A stretch of DNA of 64,000 nt from assembly GCA_016584495.1 (NCBI GenBank), contig WAID01000004.1, positions 1,798,001 to 1,862,000 of the forward strand, read 5' to 3'. Origin of the DNA: Celoporthe dispersa. Lineage: Eukaryota > Ascomycota > Sordariomycetes > Diaporthales > Cryphonectriaceae. This document shows, one piece after another, positions 30,351-41,774 of this stretch. Under the pieces are notes generated by a model, which made no database searches, was not told the origin of the DNA, and worked only from the letters and a program-made list of their open reading frames with translations. Within the stretch, counting starts at the first letter, position 1. Every line of letters starts with the position of its first letter. The translations under genes and the position numbers were made by a program.

Positions 30351-32788
30351 ATGTCGTCCTCTACCAAATGGAGGGAGGAGCAGGTCCTCGTGATCTGCCC
30401 CGGGTCCTCCACCACCATGGCCCAGCTAGGCTGCAGCGAGCTCACGCCGCCGTCGCAGCGGTTCCCGACGCGCATGTTCAAGGACGAAGAGACGGGGGAG
30501 TGGAGGCCCTACCACACGTACAAGAGGAAGAAGAGGGTGCTGGCGATGACGGCAGTCGCGGGCGGCGAAGACGGTCCTGATGGGCCCGCTGTTGCGAATG
30601 GCGAGGCGAAGCAGGAGGAGGAGGAGGAGGAGGAGGAGTATGAATATGAGACTGTCGAGGATCCTGATTCTGCCGAGGGCGCGACCTACCCTATGCAAGG
30701 TATGTTGTCACTCTTATCCTGGTGATGCTACGTTCTGCGTATGGGACGCGCAGGCTGACACGCGTAACCCCTCCCCCCCCTCTTCTCTCCATAAAGGCGG
30801 CTGCATAGTGCACATGGACGCCTTCCTGGCCTTCCCTCGACCACGTCCACAGCATGCTCACAACCACCTACCACAACACCCCCATCGTCCTCATGGCATC
30901 TCCTCAGTGGACCCGCCCGCACTGCGAGGCGATCGCAAGGTACATCTTCGAGAAGACACGCACCCCGGCGCTCTGCCTCATCCACTCCGGCGTGGCGACA
31001 CAGTACGGCCTGCGCTGGCCCAACATGACGGTGGTCGACATCGGGTACGAGAAGGTCGACGTCACGTGTCTCCACGAGAACCGGGTGGTCAGCCACAGGG
31101 ACGTGCTCGACGCCGCGGGCGAGGGCGCCATCTCGGGCGGAGAGGTGTTCACGAGGAGGCTGCTGGAGCTGCTGAGGGAGAAGGAGGCGGGGTTCACGCA
31201 CGAGATGGCCGAGCAGCTGAAGCGGAGCCAGATCTGCGAGGTGCTGCCGTACGCGGCGGACCAGCCCGAGCTGATGGAACTGCCGACCGCATCCACATCG
31301 CAGGCGGGCGCGCCAACGTCGGGTTCTGCGGCTGCGGCTGCGGCTGCGGCGGCGGCGGCGGCGGCGACGGCACCTGCGGCTGCTGCGTCGGGGACGACGG
31401 TGGGCGATGCGCCTGCGCTGGTGGACGGCGAGGACGACGACGACAAGAACAAGAACGGCGATACCGATGGTGTCCTTGACATTGCAAACATCGTCACGAG
31501 CGGCCAGACCAAGGAGTTCCTGGCGAGGAAGGAGAAGGAGAAGGCGGAGAAGGCCAAGGCCGGGAAGAAGGGCAAGGGTGCGGAGGCTGCCGACGCGAAC
31601 AAGCCCACGCGGCTGCCAAATGCCAGGAGGCTGAAGAATACATTCCACTACGAGGAGATTATCCAGGAAGAGCCGTCTGCGCCGGCGCCCAGGGCCAACG
31701 GCGCCTCGAAGGAGGAAGAGCAGCAACAGGAGGCCGCAGCCCAGTCAACCCCCGGCGAGGAGCCCAAGCCAGGCGCCGCACCACCAGCACCAGCAGCAGC
31801 CGCAGCCACGGAAGAGGCGAAGCCCAAGGAGCAGGAGGCAAGCAGCGAGGCTGTCAAGTTCGACAACTTCCTGCCGCCTCCCGAAGCGGCGCCCGCGGCC
31901 GCGGCCTCGTCAGAACCACTGGCCCGGCGCGTCCGTCGCGACATCGAAGTCGGCCTGGAGCGCTTCACCTTTGCGGACCGCAAGGAGATCGACCGCATCG
32001 CCGCCGCCATCTACGAGGCCGTCCAGAACATCGGCGACATGTACATGCGGCCTTCATGCTGGGAAAACCTTGTGTTTGTGGGCAACGGCAGCCGCATCCG
32101 CGGCCTAAAGGACAACATCGTGCAGACCCTGACCTCGCGGTACCTGGTCTCGCCTAGTAGCGCGACCATGTTCACGTCGGAGCTACCGTCCAACATGGCC
32201 ACGCCCACGGGCACGGGCAGCCAGACGCCCACGGGCAGCTTCTCGGGCCCGCCGCACACGATGCCGGTGGGGGCCGGCCCGTCGTCCAGCGTCAACCCGC
32301 TGCTCCAGGCCGCCACCACGGCATCGCTGCAGCAGGCCCAGCAGCACCCGGGGATGATGACACCGGGCGGGGCACCGGGCTCACAGGCGGGCGAGCCGAT
32401 GCCGTCGCATCACTTCCACAGCCAGACGCCGACGTCGATCAGGATCGCACCCACGCCGACGTACCTGGCCGAGTGGACCAAGCACGGGTTCGAGGAGGCC
32501 ATGTTCCTGGGGTCGCTGGTCGCCGCGAGGCTGGCGTTCTGCGTGCACAACATCGACGCGCACGGTCTGGAGGCGCAGAGGCTGATGAGCCTGAACCGGG
32601 TTGATTACAAGTAAGTTGCTTTTTTTCCCCCTCCCATCTCCTGCACAAGCAAGACATATACATATATGTATACATATATATATGATATATATGTATGCAG
32701 AGAGGAAGTGATGTCGATGGCTGACCTGCTTGTTACCCTCAGCGAGCTTGGTCCCAAGGGCATCCGGACGCATTCGATGCTGGGCTAG
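30351..32788 (+). CDS. ARP9: Actin-related protein ARP9 (SWI/SNF and RSC subunit), apparent frame break in exon 2
   Basis: join(30351..30699, 30797..32610, 32701..32788), about 749 residues with one extra base removed from the CCC at 30834-30836. That joins HMDAFLAF to LDHVHSMLTTTYHNTPIV. The N-terminus TKWREEQVLVICPGSSTTMA, the SPQWTRPHCEAIARYIFEKT block and SGVATQYGLRWPNMTVVDIG follow the actin fold as it appears in Arp9. Arp9 pairs with another actin-like subunit on the HSA helix of the chromatin-remodelling ATPase in the nucleus. The actin fold is split by a large low-complexity insertion (about residues 285-515) rich in Ala, Glu and Pro, including a (GCG/GCT/GCC)n polyalanine at about 31330-31385. 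A second insertion is Thr/Pro/Gly-rich (about 32195-32440). The conserved end includes EWTKHGFEEAMFLGSLVAAR and AQRLMSLNRVDYK. The last intron is AT-palindromic. Confidence 0.88.
32655..32692. repeat. AT/TATA palindromic tract in ARP9 intron 2
   Basis: Alternating TA/CATA sequence inside the 90-nt last intron (32611-32700), directly before the acceptor ATGCAG. It could form a hairpin in the pre-mRNA; no function is claimed. Confidence 0.7.
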
Positions 32789-32997
32789 GAGGCCCAGGAC
32801 AGAGGCGACTGGTTTTTAACCTGGGCGGAGTGAGAGAGAAAAAAAAAGAGTCGATGTTGGTGCGCGGCCGGAGTTTATTACGTCCTCGGTATACCATTCC
32901 CAGGATTTTGGGAGCAGGAGTTCAGGCGGGTGACGGGAATCGCTCTATATGATTTTTTTCCCTTTTTCCTTCTTGGGACGGATGATGTGTGTGTGTA

Positions 32998-33032
<35 letters not shown>

Positions 33033-33515
33033 AAACACTGCCTGTGGTTACGGAGCACATGTCCTCTGTGCAGATGGCAGTATACAAGGGGGTTTTTCAA
33101 GGTAAAGGTGGTCCTCCATACAGGACCGCATGTATCACAACCACCAGCGAGCTTCACCAGGTGAAGCACGGTATAATTTTTATGTTTGTAAGAAATGAGA
33201 GCGGGCCAATGCCAGTGAAATGCATGTCAACACGATCGATCCATGTGTATCTCTCTCCCCCCTCCTGGGTCTGTGAGTCAACGGTTGCCGGTATCCCGGG
33301 TGATAATGGGCTGGGCGTGCAGCAGCGGCAAGACCTGACTGAACTGCCAGTAATAGACAAATTCAAAGAGTCATCAGCCAGTCCCAAGCTAAAAGCTAGA
33401 AAACTCTCTCTCTCTCTTTTTCTGACCATCGTCAAGTTTGAACCTTTTTGAGTCCGACCAAGAAAAGGAAGAGAAAGAAAAAAAAAACACAAATTAATAA
33501 AAGACCCTCGTCGCA
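32789..33515. other. Intergenic region (ARP9 to RidA-family gene)
   Basis: 727 bp. A TG run passes into a GA run (about 32986-33033). No gene seen. Confidence 0.4.
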
Positions 33516-33985
33516 ATGTCGTCCTCCAACACCTCGTCCCGAAGACTGATCAGCTCGGGCAGTCTCTTTGAGCAGCAGATTGGGTACTCCAGGGCAGTAG
33601 TTGATGGGGACCTGATCTTTGTCTCGGGATGCACAGGGTAAGTTTTTGACCACCCTGCCGACCACCGACCGCCCTCCTCGGCTGACCGCTACCGCCCAAC
33701 AGCTACGACTACGAGGCCCAGACCATCTCGGCCGACGTGGCAGAGCAGGCAGAGCAGTGCATGCGCAACATAGCCTCGGCGCTGCGGGAGGCCGGGGCCG
33801 AGATGGGCGACATCGTGCGGGTGCGGTACATCCTGCCGGACCGCGGGGACTTTGCCAAGACGTGGGGCGTCCTGGGGCGGTGGCTTGGGCAGGTGCGGCC
33901 GGCGGCGACGATGATGGTGGCGGGGCTGATGGAGGAGGTCATGCGGATCGAGGTTGAGGTTACGGCGGTGAAGAGGAAGGCGTAG
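33516..33985 (+). CDS. RidA/YjgF/YER057c-family protein
   Basis: join(33516..33637, 33703..33985) encodes 134 residues, the family length. The 65-nt intron splits the conserved VSGCTG-YDYEA region. The chorismate-mutase-like RidA fold is shown by GYSRAVVDGDLIFVSG at the front, AEQAEQCMRNIASALREAG in the central helix, and MGDIVRVRYILPDRGDF, then RPAATMMVAGLMEEVMRIEV at the end. Canonical RidA is an enamine/imine deaminase that protects PLP enzymes from 2-aminoacrylate. The central arginine and the C-terminal E-I-E-V strand are present, but subfamily-specific catalytic residues cannot be assigned with confidence. No targeting signal is visible. The gene is intact. Confidence 0.85.
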
Positions 33986-34616
33986 GTGGGAGGGGGCGGG
34001 GAAAGGCACGACACGGTACGGGAAGGGGAGGGAAGGAGGGGTCCTGCAGGCCTGACAGCTGCATGTGAGATGGGTTGTTTCACACCTTTTTTTTTTTTTT
34101 AAAGTTGTTTCTTTTTTTCTTTTTCTTCTTTTCTTTCCTTTCTTTCCTTTCTTTCCGGGTTGTGGTTGGTCAGCAGCCGAGGAGATAGGAAGAGGGGAGC
34201 CCCGAAGAGAGTCAGGTAGTGTCATATAGTATTACGGGCATGTGTAATACAGCCCGGCAGTACGTACTGGGGCAGATTAGTGGTTAGGTCGCCGAATGGA
34301 AAACACCTCTCTGGGCCTGGTCCTTGTTCAGATGGATGGGAGCGGTCGCCGAATTGCTGGGTCCAGCATGGGTGGAGGGGGAGAGAGAGAGGAGAGAAAC
34401 TGTTTGCTGTTTGTTGATTATTATTTTTTTTCTCTCTCTCTCTCTCGCTCTCGGTCGTCTCTTGTCTCTGGTTTTCCCCTCCCCCTCCTCACATCTGAGA
34501 CACGGCCCCTAGATGGTAGGTTACTATGATGACTTGTGGTCCCGGCGGGACGGTAACGACGTGAACTACTACTGTACGTCAATGCTATGAAAAGAGTATC
34601 TTGGTCCTCTACACAT

Positions 34617-34652
<36 letters not shown>

Positions 34653-35319
34653 TATAGTTCCCTTCTTCTCCTTCCTAGGAAGCAGCAGAGGCAGGTGGCA
34701 ACAAATAATGGAAAGGAAATAAAAGGCCCCAACAAGACCAAACAAGCGGTTCACCCTCCTCGAGATCCTCCTCGGCGTCCATCAAGGCCCCCCCCCCCTC
34801 TTCCCTCTTCCCACCCCACACAGCAGCCGCCGGCTTTGACTGCTGGAAAAGGCTTTAGCATGGGCCCCATCGAAAGGGATAGTCGTCTTCCCCATCATTC
34901 ACCGCGGGACCCACGCCTCGTTTCTGCCTTTTTTTATGACCGGCGAACTCTCTCTCTCCCAAAAGAGGATGATAAATAATCAATCTCTTGTCAGGGTGAA
35001 TTTGTAATCTTTTCAGCTGGAAGCCGATATTTAAATAAAGAAAAGTTTGGCGTCCGTCTGCTGCATAAGTCCTCTGGGTCTCTCTGTCTCTCTCTGTCTC
35101 TCTGTGTCTCCCCCCTCTTCTTGCAACAGCGACCTCTTTCCCCGAGCGAACCCTATCTCCATCCCACGGCAGCCATCCTTTCTCTGTAAATATTTTGTTC
35201 GTTTGTCTTGTTCGGCATATATGAGTTGTGTGTGAGAGAGAGAGAAGACCTGGGGGACAATACCAAGGGTCAAAAATAAAAGAAAAGAAAAATAAGAGAC
35301 GAGAGAGGACAGAGAAAGC
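33986..35319. other. Intergenic region with microsatellites
   Basis: 1.3 kb. T-rich/TTTCC tracts (about 34087-34155), CT repeats (about 34430-34452), a CA-to-TA microsatellite (annotated separately) and GTCTCTCT repeats (about 35077-35112) are present. No gene was recognised. Confidence 0.45.
34611..34652. repeat. (CA)n-(TA)n compound microsatellite
   Basis: CA units pass directly into TA units. Non-coding. Confidence 0.88.
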
Positions 35320-36495
35320 ATGGACACAATCATCACAGGCTCGGTCTTTGGGGCTACCCTCGTCGCCTCGGGCATGCATCAGCCGTACCTGATAGCCTCG
35401 CAGCTCACGTTCCAGAAGTGGAACATGGTCCAGACGTTTTTGACGGCCACGGGCTGTAGTGCGTAAGTTGCACACACACACACACACACACACACAAAAG
35501 AGACAAAGAGAGAGAGAGACAGACCTCTGACGATGGTCCTCCTCCTGCCCCTCACGCACACTCCAACTTCATCTGCCCCACCCCCAACATCAGCTCCCCT
35601 TCTTCCACCAACCCTGGGCCCTGACAAGAGTGTGTGCCTGAAATTTAGTCTCGCCATCGAACTCCTCCGTCGGCTGGGCCAGCCAGTGCCAGCGCCCCGG
35701 CCCTGGTCCGCAACCGGCATCACTGGGTCCCCCATCGACGGCAACGTGCTCGGCGGCCTGCTCCTCGGCGCAGGCATGTCCCTCTCGTCGTCCTGCCCGG
35801 GCATGGTCTTCCCGCAGATCGCCCTGGGCATCCCGTCGGCGCCCGCCATCATAGCCGGGGCCGCGGTGGGCGGCATCTGCTGGTCCGCCGTGCTCCGGCC
35901 CTGGATCGCCGCCCGGAGGAAACAGGTCATCACCACACCGCCGCCCGAGATGAGCCTGGAAGGGGCCCTGGGCGCGCGGCACACCACCGCGCTCCTGGCC
36001 TACGAGACCGCCATCGCGGCCGTCGTCACCCTGGCGGCCCTGCGCATGCCCTCGGCCCCATCACCGCTGCACCCTGTCGCGGGAGGTCTGCTCATCGGCG
36101 CCGCGCAGGCCGTCTCCCCTGCTGCTGAGGGGGTCGGCCCTGGGGGCGTCGACGGCCTACGAGCAGCTGGGCGACTGGATCGTGTGGCTGGCGCGCGGTC
36201 GGAGGCAGAACCGGCCGGCTTCGTCCGCGGTGCTCTTCACGGCGGCCATGGCGGCGGGCGCGTGGCTGCTGGCTCGCCTGGTGCCAGGCCTGGTGCTCAC
36301 AGAGGCGGCAGTCATGATGAGCCCCGCGAGGGCATTTGCTGGGGGGTTCCTGATGGCTGTCGGGTCGAGGACGGCTGGGGGCTGCCCTCAGGACACGGAA
36401 TCAGCGGTATGGCGTTGATGTCCATGTCGAGTCTTGTGACAATGGCGTGTGTCTTTGCGGCGGCCATGGGCGTTTCTAGCGTGACGAGCGGGTGA
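35320..36495 (+). CDS. YeeE/YedE-family sulfur-compound transporter-like membrane protein (two apparent frame breaks)
   Basis: join(35320..35462, 35631..36495), about 335 residues. Exon 1 starts MDTIITGSVFGATLVASGMH. The exon 2 acceptor at 35629-35630 is chosen because it gives TGCSA-VCLKFSLAI in frame. The protein is a chain of small-residue-rich membrane helices (for example GSPIDGNVLGGLLLGAGMSL and APAIIAGAAVGGICW). The diagnostic end motif is GGC..SGHGISGMAL, the CTSGHG signature of YeeE/YedE proteins. Bacterial YeeE imports thiosulfate and needs conserved cysteines; here C46 (TGCS), C103 (SSSCPG) and the CxSGH cysteine are candidates. Frame is lost at the C run 36116-36119 (one C too many) and regained at 36385-36387 (one C too few). 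Between them the correct frame reads GSALGASTAYEQLGDWIVWL. Both breaks together restore one protein. The substrate in fungi is inferred only from the family. Confidence 0.78.
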
Positions 36496-36992
36496 GGAGA
36501 AGCTTTTCTCTCTATTTCGGGTCAGGAAGATTCATAACATAAATGATGAGAACTAGAAGTGCCACTCTCTTCCGCTTTTTTGGCGTCAAGACGTGAGAAG
36601 ACATGCTGCTGACATTGCAGCTGTCAAAATAATGTCCGACTCCGGCTCCGGGCGGCTGCAGGTTGGGAAGGCGCCCCCCCCCCCGGTCCCGAGGGTCTCC
36701 ACCACATCCCGCATGCGAAGCGCTGCCTCGGCTCTTCTTCTCCCTCCTCCTCCTCCATAATTAAATATTGACAGTGTTCCATTGAACCTTTGTTTACCTG
36801 AGACCGTACATGATGAAGATGAACTTGTTCTTCTCCACACATACACACACATAAATACATAGTCGTGTCCACGTTTCGTATCAGCAAAAATATAAAAAAG
36901 ACATCCTCACATCTTTTTCTCTCCCACTGCTCGATACATCTTCAGACCGTTCATTGTCTCTCTGTCTCGGGTCGGACGGCCAAGAAACCAAG
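36496..36992. promoter_or_regulatory. Intergenic region with paired CCGAGG / CCTCGG cores
   Basis: 497 bp upstream of the SKL-terminated dehydrogenase. It contains the paired element listed next. No coding sequence seen. Confidence 0.45.
36689..36731. promoter_or_regulatory. Paired CCGAGG / CCTCGG cores, candidate FarA/FarB sites
   Basis: CCGAGG at 36689-36694 and CCTCGG at 36726-36731 lie about 260-305 bp upstream of the start of the dehydrogenase that ends in SKL. The number of cores, inverted orientation and distance are like those upstream of FOX2. The core is the published FarA/FarB site; function here is inferred, and 6-bp cores also occur by chance in GC-rich DNA. Confidence 0.42.
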
Positions 36993-38183
36993 ATGCCTGT
37001 GGCCTTGACCATAAAGAAGGTCGATGGGAAGCCTGGAAAGGTGTACTATCCGTGAGCTGCCTCCTCCTCCTCCTCCTCCTCCTCCACGTGGATCATGACC
37101 CACCACGACACCACCTCCATGGCTGACACACCATCGCCCATACCCCCCAGCCTCCAGCTCAAGGAGGTGGCCAGGCCCACGCCGGGCCCGGGCGAGGTCC
37201 TCATCCGCCTCAACGCCGCCGCCCTGAACCACAGAGACCTCTTCATCCGCCAGCACCTCTACCCAGGCATCTCCTTCGACCACCCCATGCTGGCCGACGG
37301 CCAGGGCACCATCGTCGCCAGCGGGCCCGGCTGTAAACGCAGCAGCCTCCAGCCCGGCACCGACGTCGTCCTCCTGCCCCTGCGCGGCTGGGACGCCGAC
37401 CCAGACGGGCCCGAGGACATTCAGCGGTACAGCGTCATCGGCTCGACCCTGCTGTGCGACGCAGGCACCGCGCAGGAGTTCGTCGTGTGCGCCGAGGCTG
37501 ACGTCGAGCCCGCCCCGCCGCACCTCTCGGCCGCCGAGGCCGCTGCCCTGCCGCTGGTCGGGCTCACGGCGTGGCGCGCCCTGGTCACCAAGGCCGCGGT
37601 GCGCCCTGGCTGGAACGTCCTGGTCACGGGCGTCGGCGGGGGTGTGGCGCTGCAGGCGCTGCAGTTCGCCGTCGCGATGGGGTGTGCCGTGTACGTCACC
37701 AGCGGGGACGCGGCCAAGGTCGCCAGGGCCGTCTCCATGGGCGCCAGGGGCGGTGTCTCGTACCGGGACCGGGGGTGGGACAAGCAGCTGGCAGAGCTGC
37801 TGCCCGAGGACAGGCCTTTCCTGGACGCGGTCATCGACGGCGCCGGGGGCGATATCGTCGGCAAGACGGTGAAGCTGCTCAGGCCGGGCGGGATCATCTC
37901 GCAGTACGGGATGACGGTGTCGCCCAGGATGGAGTGGTCCATGCCGGCGGTGCTCAAGAATATCGAGCTGAGGGGGAGCACGATGGGGTCCGGCCGGGAG
38001 TTTAGGGAGATGATCAGCTTCGTGCGGGAGAAGCAGATCCACCCCGTCGTCAGCCGCGTCGTGAGGGGGCTGACGAACCTGGACGAGATCGACGGGCTCT
38101 TTGCCGAGATGAAGGACGGGAGGCAGTTTGGCAAGCTGGTGATTGAGATCGCGCCGGGGACCGGGCCGTCCTCGAAGCTGTAA
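36993..38183 (+). CDS. Zinc-type (quinone oxidoreductase-like) medium-chain dehydrogenase with C-terminal SKL
   Basis: join(36993..37051, 37151..38183) encodes 363 residues. Exon 1 is short (MPVALTIKKVDGKPGKVYYP) and ends at a GTGAGC donor; exon 2 continues LQLKEVARPTPGPGEVLIRL. The GroES-like half has LNAAALNHRDLFIRQHLYPG; the Rossmann half has VLVTGVGGGVALQALQFAVA and the sequence ends IEIAPGTGPSSKL. The family is the YogA/quinone-reductase-like group of MDR enzymes. The usual zinc-site cysteines of true alcohol dehydrogenases are not seen in the catalytic loop, so a zinc-free NAD(P)H-dependent reductase is plausible. The C-terminal SKL is a perfect PTS1, so the enzyme is predicted to be peroxisomal. 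The promoter carries the same paired CCTCGG cores as FOX2. Substrate unknown. The gene is intact. Confidence 0.88.
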
Positions 38184-38380
38184 GCCCGGGCTGACTGCAC
38201 AAGTGGCACGCGTATCAAGTCATAGACACACACATACACACAGTATTGGGACGCCAAGAAAACAACGATATTTTTTTGGCCTGTATAGTTGACCGGGTAT
38301 CGAAACGGCTCGTGCGAGATCGACTAGATAGGGAGACGGAGGGAGAGAGAGAGAGAAAGAGAGAGAGAGAAGAGATCCTC

Positions 38381-39555
38381 TCAGCTCGTGGCCTCCCCCT
38401 TGTTCTTCTTTCTCTTCTTCGCCTTGTGTCCTGGCTCTTCTGGCGGCATAAACTCCTGCTCCCGCTCCCGCTTCTTCTCCTCCTTCCTCTGCCTCGCCTT
38501 CTCCTCCCGCTCCTCCCTCGCCGCCCGCTCCTTGGCCTGCTTGCCCAAAAAGTACTCGCCGCTCTCGATCTGGAGGTCCACCTTGCTCTTCTCGGGCGCC
38601 GGCGGGAACGCCGTGTACGCCTTCCTGCTCTTGTCCGTGACCTTGTGCGGCACCCGCCGCCTGCTCAGGTTCTTCTTGAAGTGCGGCAGGAACCGGTCCC
38701 AGCTCTCGCCCGCCAGCTCCGGGTCCTTGGCCAGCTCCCTCTTGATCATCAGCTCCTTGATCAGGTAGATCGGGTGCACGTTGTGCATGCAGTCTTCCAC
38801 CACCCGCCTGACCTCCTTGAGCGACCTGTAGGGCCCCATGATGCTGACCGTGTTGCCGTGCACCAGGATGTACGTCTCCGTCAGCAGCTCCAGCGCCTTG
38901 AGCGTCGACCCGTTCGGCCCCAGGATCCTCTGCCGCCGCTTCGCAAACTTCTCCTTGTTCCCCACCAGGTTCCGGATCTTGACGATGTCGCACGCCACAC
39001 CGTCCTCGAGGATCTTGACCGCCTGGGGCGCCGGCACGCTGCGGGCTAGTAGTTTTATGAGGTCACGGGCGTTGAGGATCGCCGCCGGGTCGAACGTCTT
39101 CCGCGTCGTCTTGACCGTCATCATGCCTTCGACCAGGTCCAGCGTGCAGGCGATGCCGTGCTTCTCGAGAGATCGTGTCACGAGGGGCCACTGTCAGGGA
39201 TGATGTCCCGGTGTCAGTCTCTTTTCTGTCGCCCCGGGGGGGTGGGGTGTGGATTCTCTCTCTCTCTCTTTATCATAGAGGGCAGACGATGGGGGTGGGC
39301 TTACTGCTTCTTTGAGGTAGACCTCGCGGTACTTTGGGAACAGGACTGTGAACGTAGACTCCTCTGCGAAGGTGCCACCAGCGTTGTCCTCCCGCTTGAA
39401 GACTGGGATTTCCCACTTGTTGATGTCGTCCGTGTCCCAGCTGTGCCGAGTAAGAAAGTTAGCAAAAGAAGGCTGAGGCTGGCTATGCACAGCAGAGGGG
39501 GTAGGAGGAGGGGGAATGGTACGCACGGCTTGTCCTTGTCGTGTTTGGTCGACAT
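38381..39555 (-). CDS. KRR1: KRR1, small-subunit processome KH-domain protein
   Basis: complement(join(38381..39190, 39305..39440, 39527..39555)) encodes 324 residues (yeast Krr1 has 316). The 29-nt first exon reads MSTKHDKDK, followed by WDTDDINKWEIPVFKRED, a highly conserved Krr1 start. The tandem KH-like region includes GIACTLDLVEGMMTVKTTRK, then FAKRRQRILGPNGSTLKALE with the GPNG loop, and GNTVSIMGPYRSLKEVRRVV. The C-terminal third is lysine-, arginine- and glutamate-rich (EEREEKARQRKEEKKRERE), typical of nucleolar ribosome-biogenesis factors. Krr1 acts with Faf1 in 18S rRNA maturation and 40S assembly. The gene is intact. It converges with the dehydrogenase gene, with 197 bp between stops. 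Confidence 0.93.
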
Positions 39556-41774
39556 GGTGAGAGAAGGATGACTCTAGAAACAACAAGATGGGGCTGGCTG
39601 TTCTGAGTGTCGAGATGTGAACTGAAGCGCAGGCGAGGGCGGGGAGAGGAAAAGCTGCTCTTGCTGCGCGCTGGAAAATAAATTTTGGCCGTCTCGGCAG
39701 GCAGGGCTGTCGACAGCAGTTTGCCGGGGCGGAGGGCGGGGCCTGGACCACTGGCTTAGGTAAGGCCCCTCTAGCTCTGTGGCCTGTACTGTGTACTGTG
39801 TAGCGACCCTGCACTGCGGTGACCGTGGAGCGGTAGGACCCTGTAGAGAGAGACCTGGCCCCCATCACAGCCAGTCGGGGCCGCTACCGCCTACAGCGAT
39901 GGTTCCCCCTTGTCTGATAGTCTCATTTCTCTCCTGACTCCCAATACCCCTGGGTACAGACCTGTTACCGGAAACACTTTCCAAGAATTGTTCTGCTCCT
40001 CTGGGCTCTCCTCTGTGGATGTCCTTCTACTTCATCTCAACCTGTTCTTTGCCCAGGCAGAAGCTTTCTTCTTCCTCTTCCTCTTCAATACTGCATATAC
40101 ATGCAAGTACATATTATGGTAGCGCAGGCAGGGGCAAGAGATTCCATGGGTCCTAAAAATATCTAGCGGTTGAAATAAGCTTCTCGATCCGCAGATGATC
40201 TGCATCCACCGAATCTGTCCTGACATTGGCAGCGAGCAAGGAGCGCCAACAAGAAGGAGCGTGTTTGAATCTATCCTTAGTTATTTGTGGCTGCTGCACG
40301 ATCTATAACGGAAACATGCCATTCATGATGGATATGAGAGTTTTGTAGAATGAGATCGTATAGCTGTGTTGCCTTTGATGTGTTGGATTTTTGGGGGGGT
40401 TTCTTTGGGGGGGGAGGGGGGTTTGTTGTGTATTATGCATAGAGGGAATAAGGAATACTCGTACCACATCAGCACACGTACAGACAGTCTTTAAAGTACT
40501 TACACTAAATAGTGCCTTGCATATGCACAGACGCCCTCAGAATCGCCTTAATACTCATTCCCACCCCGTGGCTCACACCCCCTTCCCCCCTCCCCCTGAT
40601 CGAGAGGTACGTACCATAATACCCACTAACCCAGTTACGTAGCAACTGGGCCCAAGGGAAGGAGCGAGGCCGCGCTGTAATACTGTACATTCATGATCCA
40701 GGCCAGGTATTGAATGAGCAATGAGCCAGAGAGAGATCTGTCCCCTCACATAGGGCTGGCCGTCTTGTCCCCGTCGGCAATTATCAGATTGTAGATAATC
40801 CACGCGGGAGGGTCCTCCGCGGTAGATTATCGCAATATGCCAAGTTCCCCCCACAAGGTCCCGTATTCGGGCGTAGGGCGGGATTGGGAGAGAGGAGGGA
40901 GTACGCGAGGCGGGGTGAGAATCCCCTCGCTCGCCAGGCCCGTATTCGATCAGTCACCTTTTTTTTTCTTCTTTTTTTTGTTGCCTTTTCCTTCTTACGC
41001 GACAAAGTCAGGGGCACGCAGGAACTGGGGGCCCTTTTTCTCGGCAGCCTCGTCATAATTTGCCCAACGAGATCGATCGCTTCGTCTCCTGTCCGCTGCA
41101 TCCGTCTTTTTGGTTTTTGTTCCTTTCCAATCGCTATACTCGCTCCTTTCCTCTTGTTTGTTGTTCATCTGCCGTTATCTGTTAATTATCTGAAGCTTCA
41201 GGACACAGAGAGAGAAAAAATAGAGAGAAGAGAAGAGAAACAAGGTCCTGCCCTGAGTCGCTGTTTGTTTACTTCATTACTTCTGCGTTAATCTTCGAGT
41301 CACTCTTTTGACCTCTTGTGTTTTAATATTTTCTTTTCGAACCCAACACCTCAGAATCCCACAGCCTTTCTCTGTCGAGTGTTCTCTTCTTGCTTGGTTT
41401 TTCCCACCCTTCCTTTCTGAAGACTGCGATCGACCCCTTACCGATCTTCGAACGGTGCACGACATACCGAATTTCTCCACCGTCTGCAGGCCGTCCCGTC
41501 CCGGCCTCGAATACCAACGAATACCGTTAGGATAGAGACATCCACCTCCCAAAGACGACCTGGGTCTCTCTTCCACGACCACGACCTCCTCCTCCTCCCT
41601 GCCCTCTTTACCGGGCACCCACGCGATCAATCCTCCCCGTCTCCCCCCCCTCAAGCCGTCAAGCTGGCTCCTCCACGGTCTCCGCTGCTGCCACCGCCAG
41701 TGCCCTATTTGGCCTTGACGCCGCCGCCAGACCATCCGTGCCAGCTCGCGCCCCTCCACCTCCCGATCATCAAG
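39556..41774. other. 2.2-kb intergenic region (KRR1 / AreB-like gene)
   Basis: Divergent spacer. The part next to KRR1 holds its promoter. G-run sequence occurs at about 40394-40425 and T-rich sequence at about 40960-40982. The last ~500 bp is pyrimidine-rich on the + strand and probably belongs to the long leader of the GATA gene. No gene was recognised. Confidence 0.45.

Noticed and set aside
30728..31726. 332-codon minus-strand frame and 299-codon plus-strand frame
   Set aside because: Both are Arg/Gly/His-rich shadows of ARP9 in other frames.
36951..38042. 363-codon open frame on the minus strand
   Set aside because: It lies opposite the dehydrogenase gene, has no domain motifs, and is explained by GC-rich third positions of the real gene.
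38220..38993. 257-codon minus-strand frame beside KRR1
   Set aside because: It is an alternative frame of the KRR1 coding exon, Gly/Gln-rich and without a family signature.
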